NCBI GenBank assembly: GCA_020847535.1
Contig: JADLBU010000118.1
Span: 1-64,000, forward strand
DNA: 64,000 bases
DNA from: Phycisphaerales bacterium
Lineage (GTDB): Bacteria > Planctomycetota > Phycisphaerae > Phycisphaerales > UBA1924
Direction of reading: 5' to 3'
Position 1 is the stretch's first letter. Every line of letters begins with the position of its first letter. The notes beneath the pieces were generated by a model. That model saw nothing but the letters and a program-made list of their open reading frames with translations, made no database searches and had not been told where the DNA came from. The position numbers were made by a program, and so were the translations under genes. Of this stretch, positions 51,156 through 62,522 are shown piece by piece.

Positions 51156-51599
51156 TCAGGCGTTCGCGGGCGCCGGCTCGCCGGCAGCGCCGGCTTCGGC
51201 GGGGGCTGCTCCGGCCGCCGGAACGGGCTGTGTGCCGCGGAGGCGGATCTCGGCGTCGAGCTCCTTGCGGGCATCGGCGGCCTGGATCTCCTCGAGGGAG
51301 AGGTGATCGGCGCGGAGGATGAGGACGCGGAGGACCTTCTCCGAGAGGTTGCAGTCGCGCTCGATGTGGGAGAGCTGGTCGTTGGGGGCCTTGAAGTAGG
51401 TGAGGATGTAGAGGCCCCGCTTCTGGCCGTCGATCTCGTAGGCGAGCCGGCGATCATCCCACTTGCGCATCGCGAGGACTTCGGCGTGTCCGCGCGAGAG
51501 GATTTCCTTGATGTGGTCGACAGCGCTGCCGAGGTCGGCGGCGGTCGCCTGGCTGATCAGGAACATGGCTTCGTACGTGTATTCGCGGCGTCCGGGCAT
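51156..51599 (-). CDS. rpsF: 30S ribosomal protein S6
   Basis: 147 residues from ATG 51599. S6 signatures: REYTYEAMFLISQATAADLG (about 5-24), RKWDDRRLAYEIDGQKRGLY (about 45-64) and LSEKVLRVLILRADHL. S6 binds S18 on the platform of the small subunit. The C-terminal 30 residues are Ala/Pro-rich. It is last in the run (glmU-prs)-rplY-pth-rpsF; ssb and rpsR, which often follow, are not here. Confidence 0.95.
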   Translation of the reverse strand: MPGRREYTYEAMFLISQATAADLGSAVDHIKEILSRGHAEVLAMRKWDDRRLAYEIDGQKRGLYILTYFKAPNDQLSHIERDCNLSEKVLRVLILRADHLSLEEIQAADARKELDAEIRLRGTQPVPAAGAAPAEAGAAGEPAPANA

Positions 51600-51632
51600 G
51601 GTGATCTTCCTTCTTTCTTGTTCTGACGATTC

Positions 51633-52241
51633 TCAGTTCTGGTCTTTATCTGGATTGTTCTTGGAGTTGAACGCGTTCATCGCCGCATCGAGCCCCTTGC
51701 GGACGAAGACATCGAGGGCCTCGGCGGCCTGATCGATGGAGCTTTCGAGGAGGGGTTGTTCCTCGGCGATGAAGCGGCTGAGGACGAAATCGGCCTGGTT
51801 CATGACGGCGGGCTTGCCCCCTGCGGGCTGCATGCCGATACCGACTCGGAGCCTGGGGTATTGATCGGAGCCCAGGGCCCGGGTGATGTCGCTGAGGCCG
51901 TTCTGGCCGCCCGAGCCGCCGGCGGGCTTGATCTTGATCATGCCGGTGGGGAGGGCGATGTCATCGGCGATCACCATGATGTCGACGGCAGGCTGGAGCT
52001 TGTAGAAGGCGACCGCCTCTACGACCGAGATGCCCGAGCGGTTCATGTAGGTGGTGGGGCGCATGAGGATGCACTTGTGCCCGCCGAGCTGGGTATCGAC
52101 GCAGGCGGCGTGAAACTTGGCCTTGACGGGGTCGTTGATGCGCTGCTTGCTGATGAGGCGCTCGATGACCATGAACCCGGCGTTGTGCCGGGTCTTGGCG
52201 TAGTCGAGTCCGGGGTTTCCGAGTCCGATGAGCATCTTCAT
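51633..52241 (-). CDS. pth: Peptidyl-tRNA hydrolase
   Basis: 202 residues from ATG 52241 (ATG 52235 also possible). KMLIGLGNPGLDYAKTRHNA holds the catalytic His of the family (HNAGF). It also has ILMRPTTYMNRSGISVVEAV (about 60-79), VIADDIALPTGMIKIKPAGG and SGGQNGLSDITRALGSDQYP, RLRVGIGMQP. It frees tRNA from prematurely released peptidyl-tRNA. It lies between rplY and rpsF, the widespread order. A CCCAGTGCC repeat fills the gap to rplY. Confidence 0.96.
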   Translation of the reverse strand: MKMLIGLGNPGLDYAKTRHNAGFMVIERLISKQRINDPVKAKFHAACVDTQLGGHKCILMRPTTYMNRSGISVVEAVAFYKLQPAVDIMVIADDIALPTGMIKIKPAGGSGGQNGLSDITRALGSDQYPRLRVGIGMQPAGGKPAVMNQADFVLSRFIAEEQPLLESSIDQAAEALDVFVRKGLDAAMNAFNSKNNPDKDQN

Positions 52242-52248
52242 TGAACAG

Positions 52249-52378
52249 ACACTGGGCACTGGGCACTAGGCACTGGGGACTGGTGAAAAGGCACTCCTGC
52301 AAAGGCAACCGGGCTCTTCAGGCACTGGGCGCTGATGGATTTCCACCAGTGCCCAGTGCCCGATGCCCAGTGCCTTCT
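52249..52378. repeat. CCCAGTGCC repeats in opposite orientations, copy E2
   Basis: ACTGGGCACTGGGCACTAGG at the left and CCAGTGCCCAGTGCCCGATG with CCCAGTGCC at the right form an inverted pair in the rplY-pth gap. The same unit precedes flgA. Confidence 0.85.
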
Positions 52379-52380
52379 GG

Positions 52381-53136
52381 TTACTTCTTGGGAGCGGCGG
52401 CCTTGGCGTCCTTGGCGGGCGCGGCGGCCTTGGCATCCTTGCCGGCGGCAGCGCCCGGCTTGGCGCCCGCGGCGGCGGCAGTGCCTTCCTCGGGCTTCTT
52501 GGCGGTGATGACCTCTGGGCCGGCGGCGGCGTCGGTCGGGGCGGCGGTGGCCTCGGCGACCACGATCTCCTGTTGGATGACGATCTGCGCGACCATGGCA
52601 TGCGGATCGGTGAGGAGCTTCATGTTCGGGGTGAGCTTGACATCCGAGGCGTGGATCGCGTGGCCGACATCGAGCTCGGCGATGTTTACCTCGACGAAGT
52701 CTGGGAGCTCGGTGACCACGCACTCGATCTCGAGTTCGCTGACGGGGTGCATGAGGATGGCGCCGGCCTGCTTAAGCCCGGTGGCCTCGCCGATGAGGTG
52801 GACCGAGACGAGGGTGCGGACGCGATCCTGGAGGCTGACGCGGGTGAAGTCGGCGTGGACGATGTTGGTGCCGAGGTAGTCGAACTGGAGATCCCGGAGG
52901 AGGACCATCTGCTGTGAATCAAGGTCCTTGTCGGCCGAGACATCGAGACGGAAGATCTTCTCGCCCTTGATCACCAGGCGCGTGAAGTCACGGTGGTTGA
53001 GGGTGATCGCGACCGGGTCCTTGCCGCGTCCGTAGACGACGGCGGGGACGGAGCCGGACTCGCGGAGTCGGTTGTTGTAGCGGGTGCCGACCTTTTCGCG
53101 ACGCGTGACGGTGAGGAGGGGTGATTTCTCGTGCAT
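52381..53136 (-). CDS. rplY: 50S ribosomal protein L25 / general stress protein Ctc
   Basis: 251 residues from ATG 53136. L25 N-domain (about 5-95): TRREKVGTRYNNRLRESGSV, PAVVYGRGKDPVAITLN, LLRDLQFDYLGTNIVHADF. The TL5/Ctc C-domain follows (about 100-190), with HPVSELEIECVVTELPDFVE and VNIAELDVGHAIHASDV. It binds 5S rRNA. A Lys/Ala/Pro-rich tail of about 55 residues ends the protein. Gene order after prs is the one conserved in many bacteria (prs-ctc-pth). Confidence 0.95.
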   Translation of the reverse strand: MHEKSPLLTVTRREKVGTRYNNRLRESGSVPAVVYGRGKDPVAITLNHRDFTRLVIKGEKIFRLDVSADKDLDSQQMVLLRDLQFDYLGTNIVHADFTRVSLQDRVRTLVSVHLIGEATGLKQAGAILMHPVSELEIECVVTELPDFVEVNIAELDVGHAIHASDVKLTPNMKLLTDPHAMVAQIVIQQEIVVAEATAAPTDAAAGPEVITAKKPEEGTAAAAGAKPGAAAGKDAKAAAPAKDAKAAAPKK

Positions 53137-53216
53137 GGCTGAATCTCCGGAACTTGAATCTCAGGACAGATGTGTGTTTGTTTCTTTCAGGTTGAACCCA
53201 CGAACGGATGGAGCGG

Positions 53217-55028
<1,812 letters not shown>

Positions 55029-55158
55029 CGAGCGGCTCCCGGGAGAAAAGAGCACCAACCCGAAACAGGGTTCCACAGATATCGAGGCGAACGAGGGCGT
55101 GGGCAGGCGGGCGGCAGGTCCGATGTCCGCCGCGCCAACCGCCTCCGAAAAACGAAAG

Positions 55159-55230
55159 CTGGTCGACCTGGACTCGAACCAGGACTAACAGAACCAAAAT
55201 CTGCTGTGCTGCCTATTACACCATCGACCA
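55159..55230 (-). tRNA. tRNA-Gln (anticodon UUG)
   Basis: The minus strand folds as a class I tRNA: acceptor TGGTCGA with TCGACCA, D-arm GGTGTAATAGGCAGC, anticodon stem CAGA/TCTG around TTTTGGT (anticodon TTG), T-arm CCTGGTTCGAGTCCAGG, discriminator G. CCA is not encoded. It lies upstream of the glmU-prs fusion. Confidence 0.96.
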
Positions 55231-55611
55231 ATGGCGGGGCCGCGCGGGGTTGGATCTTCCGGCGGGCGCTCCGCTGTCGCGGGCTTTCAATCCTCCGTAC
55301 TCGGGGCTGAACCGGTGAGTTCAGCCGCTGACCACGAACCGGGCAATCGTCGCGGTCCGAGTGGGCGGCAAAACCGCCCGGCGGAGTCCGCGGCATCGGT
55401 GCCCGAGGCGAACGCTCGCCGCGGGCCGGGGCTGAACCTTCCATCAGCCGCGATGGGAAGGCTCATGAACGCGCCTCGGAGGGGCTTTGGAGAAGTCCCT
55501 CGTCCGTCGCGCTCGGCCCCGAATTGGGGGAAGAGAGTTTAGGAAGAGACCGATCGCAGTCAATCAACTGGCGGGCAATCCGAACAGTCACCGTTCCGGC
55601 GGGTTTTGGCG
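55231..55611. other. Gene-free stretch upstream of tRNA-Gln
   Basis: About 380 bases with no convincing gene on either strand. It should hold the tRNA-Gln/glmU-prs promoter on the minus strand. Several GC-rich short hairpins are visible, none clearly a terminator. Confidence 0.45.
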
Positions 55612-56367
55612 TCAATCGGGCCAGCCGCCGTAGGTGGGCATCTGTGGCCAGCCGGCCGGGGAGTCTTCGAAATCCTCCTGGCGGCCGTAGGGAGTGATGT
55701 CCAGAAGGATGTAGGCGTCGGTCAGGCTCTCAGCTCCGCGGGCGTAGGTCGAGTACGTGTGGTAGACCTCGTGACCGATGCGGAAGAAGACGCTCATCGC
55801 ATGGCTCTCACCGGTCGGAGGGTTCGGGGAGCCGTTGGCGGCGAGCTCGGCCCTGTTGCGGTAGTTGTATTCGATGGGGGCGATCTTCTCATCAAGCGTG
55901 GCGTGGAAGTCGTAGTTGAAGTCGCTGCCGAAGGATGAGTACCAGTTGAAGTCCCAGCCTTGGGCGGTCTTGTAGGCCTGGAGCTTGGGCAGCGGGGCGC
56001 GGGACACAAGCGCAAAAGTCGTATCGCGCTTGTTGAGCATCGACAGATCCCCCATCGCGTTGATAAGCCCGGTGCAGCCGGGGCAACCTTTCTCCCACGC
56101 GGGATCGAACATGAAGTGGTAGATGATGAGCTGGCGATGGGCGGAGAAGATGTCGAGCAGCATCGCCTTGCCGCGTGGGCCTTCGAAGGTGTAATCCTTC
56201 TCGATCTTGACCATGGGGAGGCGGCGACGCAGAGCGTTGACGCGATCCTTGTGGTGGGTGAGGTCCTTCTCCTGAGCGAGCAGCTGGAGGCGATCGGCAC
56301 GCCATTGGCTGACGGAGGCGATGGGCGGGTGGGGGATGGTCTCGGTGGGATTCTGGATGGCGGTCAT
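55612..56367 (-). CDS. DUF899 family protein (thioredoxin-like fold)
   Basis: 251 residues from ATG 56367 (AGGAG upstream; an in-frame TTG at 56394 overlaps the previous stop). DUF899 features: [40 protein letters not shown], then the thioredoxin-like [20 protein letters not shown] with its CPGC motif and [36 protein letters not shown] segment, and [20 protein letters not shown]. The fold resembles AhpC/thioredoxin, and the CxxC suggests redox chemistry. It overlaps or closely follows the O-methyltransferase gene. Confidence 0.88.
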   Translation of the reverse strand: MTAIQNPTETIPHPPIASVSQWRADRLQLLAQEKDLTHHKDRVNALRRRLPMVKIEKDYTFEGPRGKAMLLDIFSAHRQLIIYHFMFDPAWEKGCPGCTGLINAMGDLSMLNKRDTTFALVSRAPLPKLQAYKTAQGWDFNWYSSFGSDFNYDFHATLDEKIAPIEYNYRNRAELAANGSPNPPTGESHAMSVFFRIGHEVYHTYSTYARGAESLTDAYILLDITPYGRQEDFEDSPAGWPQMPTYGGWPD

Positions 56368-56390
56368 CGCTTCGCTCCTGGCCTGTTCAC

Positions 56391-57068
56391 TCAATCCTTG
56401 CGCACGGCGATTAAAGTACCGTTGCCCAGCGGGTTGATGTGGGACGCGATGAAATCCGGATGACCCGCGACAGCGCGGTTGGTCTCATCCATGACATCGC
56501 GTGGTTCTCCGGGCTTGTACGGATCGGCGACCCAGCGCTGAGCGGCCAGCGCGTTGTCGATCGCGAGCACTCCGCCGGGGCGGAGGAGCTTGGCGACCGT
56601 GGGCAGGAGTGGGATGTACTCGGAGCGCTCGGCATCAAGGAAGACCATGTCGGCCTTGGCGGGTCCGAGCTCACGGAGCAGCACGGGGAGGACTTCGCCG
56701 CCTTTGCCCTGGCGGAACTGAACGCGATCGGTGAGGTTGGCGGCGGCGATCTCCTGTTTGGCGAAGTCGAGGTGCGTCTCGGAGAGATCGACGGTGATGA
56801 CGCGTCCGCCGGGCATCAGGCCGCGCGCCAGCCAGATCGCCGAGGATCCGGCGAGCGTGCCGACCTCGATGATGAGTTTGGCCCTGAGCATGAGGGCGAG
56901 CATCTGGAGGAACCGGCCGGCCTCGGGGCCGACATCGATCGCGGGGATTCCAGCGGCGATCGCTCGCGGCATGAGGGATCGCTGGTGCTCATCCTCGCGT
57001 GCGAAGAGTTCGCGGAGGTAGGTCTGGGTGTGTGCCCAGCGCTCGGGGGACATCGTGTATTCGGCCAT
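56391..57068 (-). CDS. O-methyltransferase, caffeoyl-CoA/COMT type 3
   Basis: 225 residues from ATG 57068. Class I SAM methyltransferase of the metal-dependent O-methyltransferase family: [20 protein letters not shown] (motif I, about 69-88), [20 protein letters not shown], the metal Asp in [17 protein letters not shown] and [20 protein letters not shown]. The small-molecule substrate (usually a catechol) is unknown. It is the first gene of a pair with the DUF899 gene. Confidence 0.88.
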   Translation of the reverse strand: MAEYTMSPERWAHTQTYLRELFAREDEHQRSLMPRAIAAGIPAIDVGPEAGRFLQMLALMLRAKLIIEVGTLAGSSAIWLARGLMPGGRVITVDLSETHLDFAKQEIAAANLTDRVQFRQGKGGEVLPVLLRELGPAKADMVFLDAERSEYIPLLPTVAKLLRPGGVLAIDNALAAQRWVADPYKPGEPRDVMDETNRAVAGHPDFIASHINPLGNGTLIAVRKD

Positions 57069-57086
57069 GGGCGACGATAGGTGCCG

Positions 57087-58868
57087 CTAGTAGCCGGCGG
57101 GCCGGCCGCCCTTGCGGGGATCGCTGGCGGCTTCGATGCGGCGATCCCGGATGAGGATCATCTGGGCGGCGGCCTGGGGGCATTTGCCGGCGGTGTGGTG
57201 GCCGAGGGTCACAAGCCCGCTCTCCAGTCCCCCGCCGCGCAGTTCATCCTCAAGCCAGAGAGTGTCGGGCATCCACTGCGTGTGGAATCGTGGGGCCGCC
57301 ATCGCATCGGCCGCGGTCATGCGATGGATGAGGGCATTGATGATGATCTGAAGGGTGGCGCTGATGATGCGCGGGCCTCCGGCTGCGCCGGCGATCAGCT
57401 CGACCCGCCCGGTGTCTTTGGAGATCGCGATCGTCGGTGACATGCTGGAGAGGGGGCGCTTGCCGGGCTCCGGAAGGTTGCGCCTCGACTGGGTGAGGCC
57501 GAAGGCGTTGGCCTCGCCGGGGCGTGTAAGGAAGTCATCCATCTGGTTGTTGAGCGCAAAGCCGAACTCGGGCACGCAGAGCAGCGAGCCGAACTCGAGA
57601 TTGATGGTCTCGGTACAGGCGACGGCGTTGCCGCGGGCATCGATGACGGAGAAATGGCTGGTGCCGCCGTCATCCACGGCCTCTCCCGGTGAACCGGGCG
57701 TGGTTCCGTAGCGATCGGTCGCGAGGGTGTGAGTCGGATCGAAGACGGCGGCCCGCTGACGGAGATACTCATCCGACATGAGCCGCTCCACGGGCACCTT
57801 CCCGAAGGCGGGGTCTCCGAGCCAGCGGGCGCGATCGGCAAACGCGTGCTTCATGGTTTCGGCGAGCAGGTGTATGGATGCGGGGCTCTGACGCGGGTGA
57901 TCGGTGAGCTTCTGCGGGGAGCGCTCGAGGATGCCAAGCGTCTGGGCCAGGGCCATGCCGCCGGAGGAGGGCGGAGGCATGCAATGAAAGGTCCGGCCGG
58001 CTGCTTCGACCTGCAGAGGCCGGATTTCATCGACCTTGAACGATGCCAGATCGGCGGCGAGCATGGGACCGCCATCTCGTTGGATCGCGGCGATGATCGC
58101 CTGTCCGATCTCTCCAAAGTAGAACACACCCGCACCCCGTTGTGCCAGCAGGCGAAGGGCCTGGGCCTGCTCCGGAAGCGTGAGGCGATCACCTGCTTTC
58201 AACGTGCCGCGGGCGCAGAATCGCTCCCAGGCGAACGCGAACCTCTCCCGACGGAGGATCGGATCCTTGTCGATCCAGCGTCCGATATCGCGGGCGCTTG
58301 AGACGATGTGATCGTCGGCGATGAAACCCCCTTCGGCCGCGCGGATCGCCGGGGCGAGCACGATGTCGGGCTTGAGCGTGCCGTACTTCTCAAGAGCGTA
58401 GAAAAGCCCCGCAACCGTGCCGGGGATGGCGACCGCCTTGGCGCCGCGAGTGCTCGCGAACTCTTCGGCGTTCTCGGGACGCGTGTAGTACATCGAGTCG
58501 ATGCCGGTGGGGCATTGCTCCCGGTAGTTGATCGCGGTGGTGAGCGTGCCGAAGCGGGGGTCATCCTGGAGGTGGATGACCATGAACCCCCCACCGCCGA
58601 TGCCGCAGGATTCGGGACGAACGACCGAGAGCGCGAAGCTGACGGCGACCGCGGCATCGACGGCGTTGCCGCCCTTTTCGAGGATCTCGGCGCCGGCCTG
58701 GGATGCGAGCGGGTGATCGGCGGCAACCGCGGCGTGTTCGAAGGTTGCGGAGTAGGAGGCAGGATCGGGTGGACCGGCGGGTGCGGGCGGAGTGATCGCG
58801 AGCGTGGCGATTGCGGAAAGAACCGCTGGGAGCAGCGAGAACGGGCGGAGGCACAGGAGCTTGCTCAT
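57087..58868 (-). CDS. ggt: Gamma-glutamyltranspeptidase, exported
   Basis: 593 residues from ATG 58868. Signal peptide to PPAPAG (about 32). The proenzyme has HPLASQAGAEILEKGGNAVD, SCGIGGGGFMVIHLQ, MPPPSSGGMALAQTLGILER in the large subunit. The cleavage site is DDGGTSHFSVIDARGNAVAC, where Thr becomes the N-terminal nucleophile of the small subunit. MSPTIAISKDTGRVELIAGA and GGPRIISATLQIIINAL complete the small subunit. It removes or transfers the gamma-glutamyl group of glutathione and similar peptides in the periplasm. Its ATG overlaps the stop of the TIR gene (ATGA), so the two are co-translated. Confidence 0.94.
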   Translation of the reverse strand: MSKLLCLRPFSLLPAVLSAIATLAITPPAPAGPPDPASYSATFEHAAVAADHPLASQAGAEILEKGGNAVDAAVAVSFALSVVRPESCGIGGGGFMVIHLQDDPRFGTLTTAINYREQCPTGIDSMYYTRPENAEEFASTRGAKAVAIPGTVAGLFYALEKYGTLKPDIVLAPAIRAAEGGFIADDHIVSSARDIGRWIDKDPILRRERFAFAWERFCARGTLKAGDRLTLPEQAQALRLLAQRGAGVFYFGEIGQAIIAAIQRDGGPMLAADLASFKVDEIRPLQVEAAGRTFHCMPPPSSGGMALAQTLGILERSPQKLTDHPRQSPASIHLLAETMKHAFADRARWLGDPAFGKVPVERLMSDEYLRQRAAVFDPTHTLATDRYGTTPGSPGEAVDDGGTSHFSVIDARGNAVACTETINLEFGSLLCVPEFGFALNNQMDDFLTRPGEANAFGLTQSRRNLPEPGKRPLSSMSPTIAISKDTGRVELIAGAAGGPRIISATLQIIINALIHRMTAADAMAAPRFHTQWMPDTLWLEDELRGGGLESGLVTLGHHTAGKCPQAAAQMILIRDRRIEAASDPRKGGRPAGY

Positions 58869-60016
58869 CGGACATCCTCCAGCCGCAGGGGCGCAGGCAG
58901 CACCGCGAAGTTGTCGAAACAGAACGTGCCCAGGCTCATGGTGATGAGCCCGGCATCACCGGTGATGTGGTTCAGGGGGGGGTATGAGCCAATGGGGCGG
59001 CCATCGACCCAGACCTTGATAAGACCGGCGAACGACATCATGCGGAGCGAGATCGGCTTGGTGGGAGGCTGGCGGAGCTGGGCGAGTCGGAAGAACTGGT
59101 GTTCATTGCGGTCGCGGCTGACAAGGGCGACCTGCGCTGTCCCCTGGCTGTCGGGGGCGATCACCAAGGCCATGTAGGTTCGCTGCTCCCGGTTGTACCG
59201 GTAGAGGAGGCCGGCGCCGGAATATGAATCGTGAGCGGAGGGTTCGATCCAGACATCGACGGAGACATCGTGGTTGGCGGCATCGGGGGCGGCGCCCGCC
59301 TCGGCCTCGAAGCCCAGGTACGAGTACCTGATCTCGCCGGGGCCGGTGGAATTGGACATTCGATAGACGCCATCGCGGATCTGTCCGTACCAATGGCCTT
59401 CCTGCCCGAGGCACCAGAGGCGCCTGTAGGACTCCCGGGCGTTGGAATCCGTGTCATCGGCATCGAAGTTTTCTCGAAACGCCGGGCCGGGGAAGCGCGG
59501 GATGAGAACGGCGATCGGGCTGCGGGCGGATTCACCGGCGGCAAGTTCGGCCGATGAAGTCCCGCTGAGGAGTCGCTGGGCGAGTTCATCGATGCGGTCG
59601 TCGAGGCGGGATTCATCCCGGAGATCCAGGTAGTAAGAACCGCGGAGGGGCTTGGGAACCGCGCTGGCGACATCGCCGGAGCGCAGGAGGGGGATGTACT
59701 TGTCGGTGGCGGCGAGCCCGTGCATGAGCTCGCCTTTCATCAGGGCTGCTTCATAGGCGACCCCGCTGCCGCTTCCCGACCAGCGGGCCATGTACTCGTT
59801 GGTGCAGACCAGGAGCACGTGACGGGCGGCCTCGACCTCGCGTTCCATGAAGGTGGGGAGATCGGTGGCGATCGGGCAATGGAGCTGGTCGATGCGGATG
59901 CCCAGCTTGCGGGCCGAGAGTGCTTCGGCAAGCCTGAGAACCCAGTCGGCATGGGTCTGGTTCTCCCGGGCGTAGGAGATGAAGCATCGGGGGGTTGACG
60001 CCACGGAGGTGGTCAT
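58865..60016 (-). CDS. TIR domain fused to concanavalin-like domain
   Basis: 383 residues from ATG 60016. Residues about 8-150 are a TIR/SEFIR-type domain: RCFISYARENQTHADWVLRL, VLLVCTNEYMARWSGSGSGV and AYEAALMKGELMHG, with acidic residues in the usual catalytic area. Residues about 180-375 look like a concanavalin A/LamG-type jellyroll: WCLGQEGHWYGQIRDGVYRM, DVSVDVWIEPSAHDSYSGAG, LLYRYNREQRTYMALVI and MMSFAGLIKVWVDGRPIGSY. No signal peptide or membrane helix, so both domains are cytoplasmic. Co-translated with ggt. The pairing suggests that sugar or lipid binding triggers TIR output, but this is inference. Confidence 0.78.
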   Translation of the reverse strand: MTTSVASTPRCFISYARENQTHADWVLRLAEALSARKLGIRIDQLHCPIATDLPTFMEREVEAARHVLLVCTNEYMARWSGSGSGVAYEAALMKGELMHGLAATDKYIPLLRSGDVASAVPKPLRGSYYLDLRDESRLDDRIDELAQRLLSGTSSAELAAGESARSPIAVLIPRFPGPAFRENFDADDTDSNARESYRRLWCLGQEGHWYGQIRDGVYRMSNSTGPGEIRYSYLGFEAEAGAAPDAANHDVSVDVWIEPSAHDSYSGAGLLYRYNREQRTYMALVIAPDSQGTAQVALVSRDRNEHQFFRLAQLRQPPTKPISLRMMSFAGLIKVWVDGRPIGSYPPLNHITGDAGLITMSLGTFCFDNFAVLPAPLRLEDVR

Positions 60017-60157
60017 TGAGTAAACCTAGGGGCTTGTGAGATTATCCGACCGGACGGAAATATGTCTGGCGGATTCTGGCCCGACATGGCACAATGGCAC
60101 ATTCCTCGTGAGAGAGTCTCGTCAGGAATCCTCGTTTGGGATTGGGAGCCCTTGCCT

Positions 60158-62506
60158 ATGCGCCGGATGATCTCGGCCGTCGTTGTCCTGCTCGCCTGCA
60201 ATCAGTCGCTGTTCGCCCAGCCGCACGCCGTGCCTGGGGATCCGAACGTGCAGCGGTACGACGGTTACCAAGTCGTGCGTGTGAGTGTGGCGACCCCGCG
60301 CGAGCTGCTCGCCGTCAGCTCTCTGATGGATTCGCTCTTCTCCGAGTCGATGGGGATGGGGACGTTTGATGTCCTTCTGGCGCCGGCGAAGACGGATGCC
60401 CTGCGCGAGCTTGGGATCCGGTTCGAGGTCCTCAACCCCGATGTCCAGCGCTCGATCGATGCCGAGTCGGCGCGGATCCGGGCAGCCGAGGCTCGGGCTC
60501 GCGGAGGCGCCGATGGGGGTGGGGGGGGGGGTGGGGGTGGGCGACGCGGGCGGGCTTGGTTCGATGATTACAAGGACCTGAACGCGATCTACGCATACCT
60601 GGACACTCTTGTGGCATCCAAGCCGGGGCTATCGACGGTGCAGACGATCGGCAGCAGCCTCGAGGGCCGGCCCATGAAGGCGATCCGGATCACGGGTCCG
60701 GGCGGGCCGGGGAATCGCCCGGCGGTCATCTACCACGGCGGGCAGCACGCGCGGGAGTGGATCAGCCCGATGACGGTGATGTACTTCGCGGACCAGCTGA
60801 TCGCGGGGTATGGGAGCGATGCACGAATCACGAATCTGTTGAACAATTCGGAAGTCATCATCGTGCCGGTGATGAACCCTGATGGGTATTCGTACACGTG
60901 GACGAACCAGCGGATGTGGCGCAAAAACAGGCGCAACAACGGGGATGGCACGTTCGGCGTCGATCTCAACCGCAACTGGGGTTACCAGTGGGGCGGTGAG
61001 GGGGCGAGCAACCAGACCAACAACGAAACGTATCGCGGACCCAGCGCGTTCTCGGAGCCCGAGACGCAGGTGATGCGTGATTTCATCACGGCCAACCCGC
61101 GGCTCAAGGCGCACATCGATTTCCACAGCTACTCGCAGCTCATCCTCTCGCCGTGGGCGTACACCGATGACCTGCCGCCCGATGCCGCGCTGTTTGATGT
61201 GCTCAACGCGCGCATGGAGGCGGCGATCGAGGCGGTGCATGGCACGCAGTACGTGTCGGGGCCGACGTACGTGACGATCTATCCGGCCAGCGGCGGAGCC
61301 AACGACTGGACGTACGGGGCGCGCGGGCTCCTGGGGTGGGGCTGGGAGCTGCGGGACACAGGCGAGAATGGTTTCACGCTGCCGGCGGATCAGATCATCC
61401 CGACGGGAGAAGAAACGATCCAGAGCATCCTTACCCTGGGTGAGTACATCGCGTTCCCGTTCACGTTCGGGTTCCCGCAGTCACTGCCCGAGACGATCGC
61501 CGCCGACACGCCGGTTGACATCAACATCGATGTCGTGGTGCAGAGCGGCGGTGGCATGCAGGCCGGGACGGGGATGGTGTACGCACGCACAGGGTCAACG
61601 GGGCCGTTCACGGCCTCGGCGCTTGTCTCGCTGGGTGGGAATTCGTACCGGGCGACGCTTCCGGCGACCGAATGCGGGGATGTCGTTCAGTACTATTTCG
61701 AGGGGCTGGGCGCCAATGGGATGACGATGCGGTCCCCTGCGGATGCTCCCAACGGGGTGCATCAGGCGCTCGCGTACTCGACGATCGCCGGGTATTCGGA
61801 TGCGTGCGAATCGGCGAGCGGGTGGACGGTGGGCGCTGCGGGCGACAACGCGACCACAGGGATCTGGGGTGTGATGGATCCGCAGGCGACCGATGCGCAG
61901 CCGGGTGATGACCATTCACCCGTGGGCACCCAGTGCTGGATCACCGATGGCCGGGCCGGGTCGAGCGTGGGCACGTACGACGTCGATTCGGGAACGACGA
62001 CGTTGACGAGCCCGATGTTCAGCGCGGTTGAGAATGTGTACGAGTTCGTGGGCTTCGATGCGGTGCTGAGCTATGCCCGCTGGTACTCCAACAACCAAGG
62101 GAGCGCGGCCAACAGCGATTCGATGCCGGTCCTGATCTCCAACAACAACGGGGCGACGTGGACGGCCCTTGAGACAGTCTCGGAGAACGCGGGGACGTGG
62201 GTGGTCAAGACGTTCCGGATCGCCGACTTCGTGACCCCGACCTCGCAGATGAAGCTGCGGTTCCAGGCGCGGGATCTGGGGGATGGATCGATCGTGGAGG
62301 CCGGTGTCGATGACATCGCGATCACGATCTACGGATGTCCGCGGCGACCGGCCGACTTCAACGGGGATGGGTTCGTTGATCTTGAGGACTACTCGGCGTT
62401 CGTGCTGGCATTCGAGGCGGGGGACCAGAGCGCCGACTTCGATGAGTCGGGGTTCGTGGATACCGATGATTTTGATGCGTTTGTGCGGGCGTTCGAGGCG
62501 GGTTGA
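60158..62506 (+). CDS. Secreted M14A zinc carboxypeptidase with dockerin-like EF-hands
   Basis: 782 residues from ATG 60158. Signal peptide to QSLFAQ (about 22). A propeptide-like region (about 35-105) ends in a glycine run coded by poly-G. The carboxypeptidase domain (about 125-440) has YHGGQHAREWISPMTVMYFA (zinc His and Glu), GVDLNRNWGYQWGG (substrate Asn-Arg), AHIDFHSYSQLILSPWAY (zinc His) and GWGWELRDTGENGFTLPADQ (catalytic Glu). Two beta-sandwich regions follow. The tail has two calcium EF-hand loops, DFNGDGFVDLEDY and DFDESGFVDTDDFDAF, like planctomycete dockerin-type domains. An extracellular protein-digesting enzyme. Confidence 0.9.
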   Translation: MRRMISAVVVLLACNQSLFAQPHAVPGDPNVQRYDGYQVVRVSVATPRELLAVSSLMDSLFSESMGMGTFDVLLAPAKTDALRELGIRFEVLNPDVQRSIDAESARIRAAEARARGGADGGGGGGGGGRRGRAWFDDYKDLNAIYAYLDTLVASKPGLSTVQTIGSSLEGRPMKAIRITGPGGPGNRPAVIYHGGQHAREWISPMTVMYFADQLIAGYGSDARITNLLNNSEVIIVPVMNPDGYSYTWTNQRMWRKNRRNNGDGTFGVDLNRNWGYQWGGEGASNQTNNETYRGPSAFSEPETQVMRDFITANPRLKAHIDFHSYSQLILSPWAYTDDLPPDAALFDVLNARMEAAIEAVHGTQYVSGPTYVTIYPASGGANDWTYGARGLLGWGWELRDTGENGFTLPADQIIPTGEETIQSILTLGEYIAFPFTFGFPQSLPETIAADTPVDINIDVVVQSGGGMQAGTGMVYARTGSTGPFTASALVSLGGNSYRATLPATECGDVVQYYFEGLGANGMTMRSPADAPNGVHQALAYSTIAGYSDACESASGWTVGAAGDNATTGIWGVMDPQATDAQPGDDHSPVGTQCWITDGRAGSSVGTYDVDSGTTTLTSPMFSAVENVYEFVGFDAVLSYARWYSNNQGSAANSDSMPVLISNNNGATWTALETVSENAGTWVVKTFRIADFVTPTSQMKLRFQARDLGDGSIVEAGVDDIAITIYGCPRRPADFNGDGFVDLEDYSAFVLAFEAGDQSADFDESGFVDTDDFDAFVRAFEAG
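60521..60531 (+). other. G11 tract inside the M14 gene
   Basis: A run of 11 G, flanked by two further G5 runs, encodes the poly-glycine between propeptide and catalytic domain. Slippage here would switch the enzyme off. Confidence 0.7.
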
Positions 62507-62522
62507 TCTCGGACCGGCTTAG

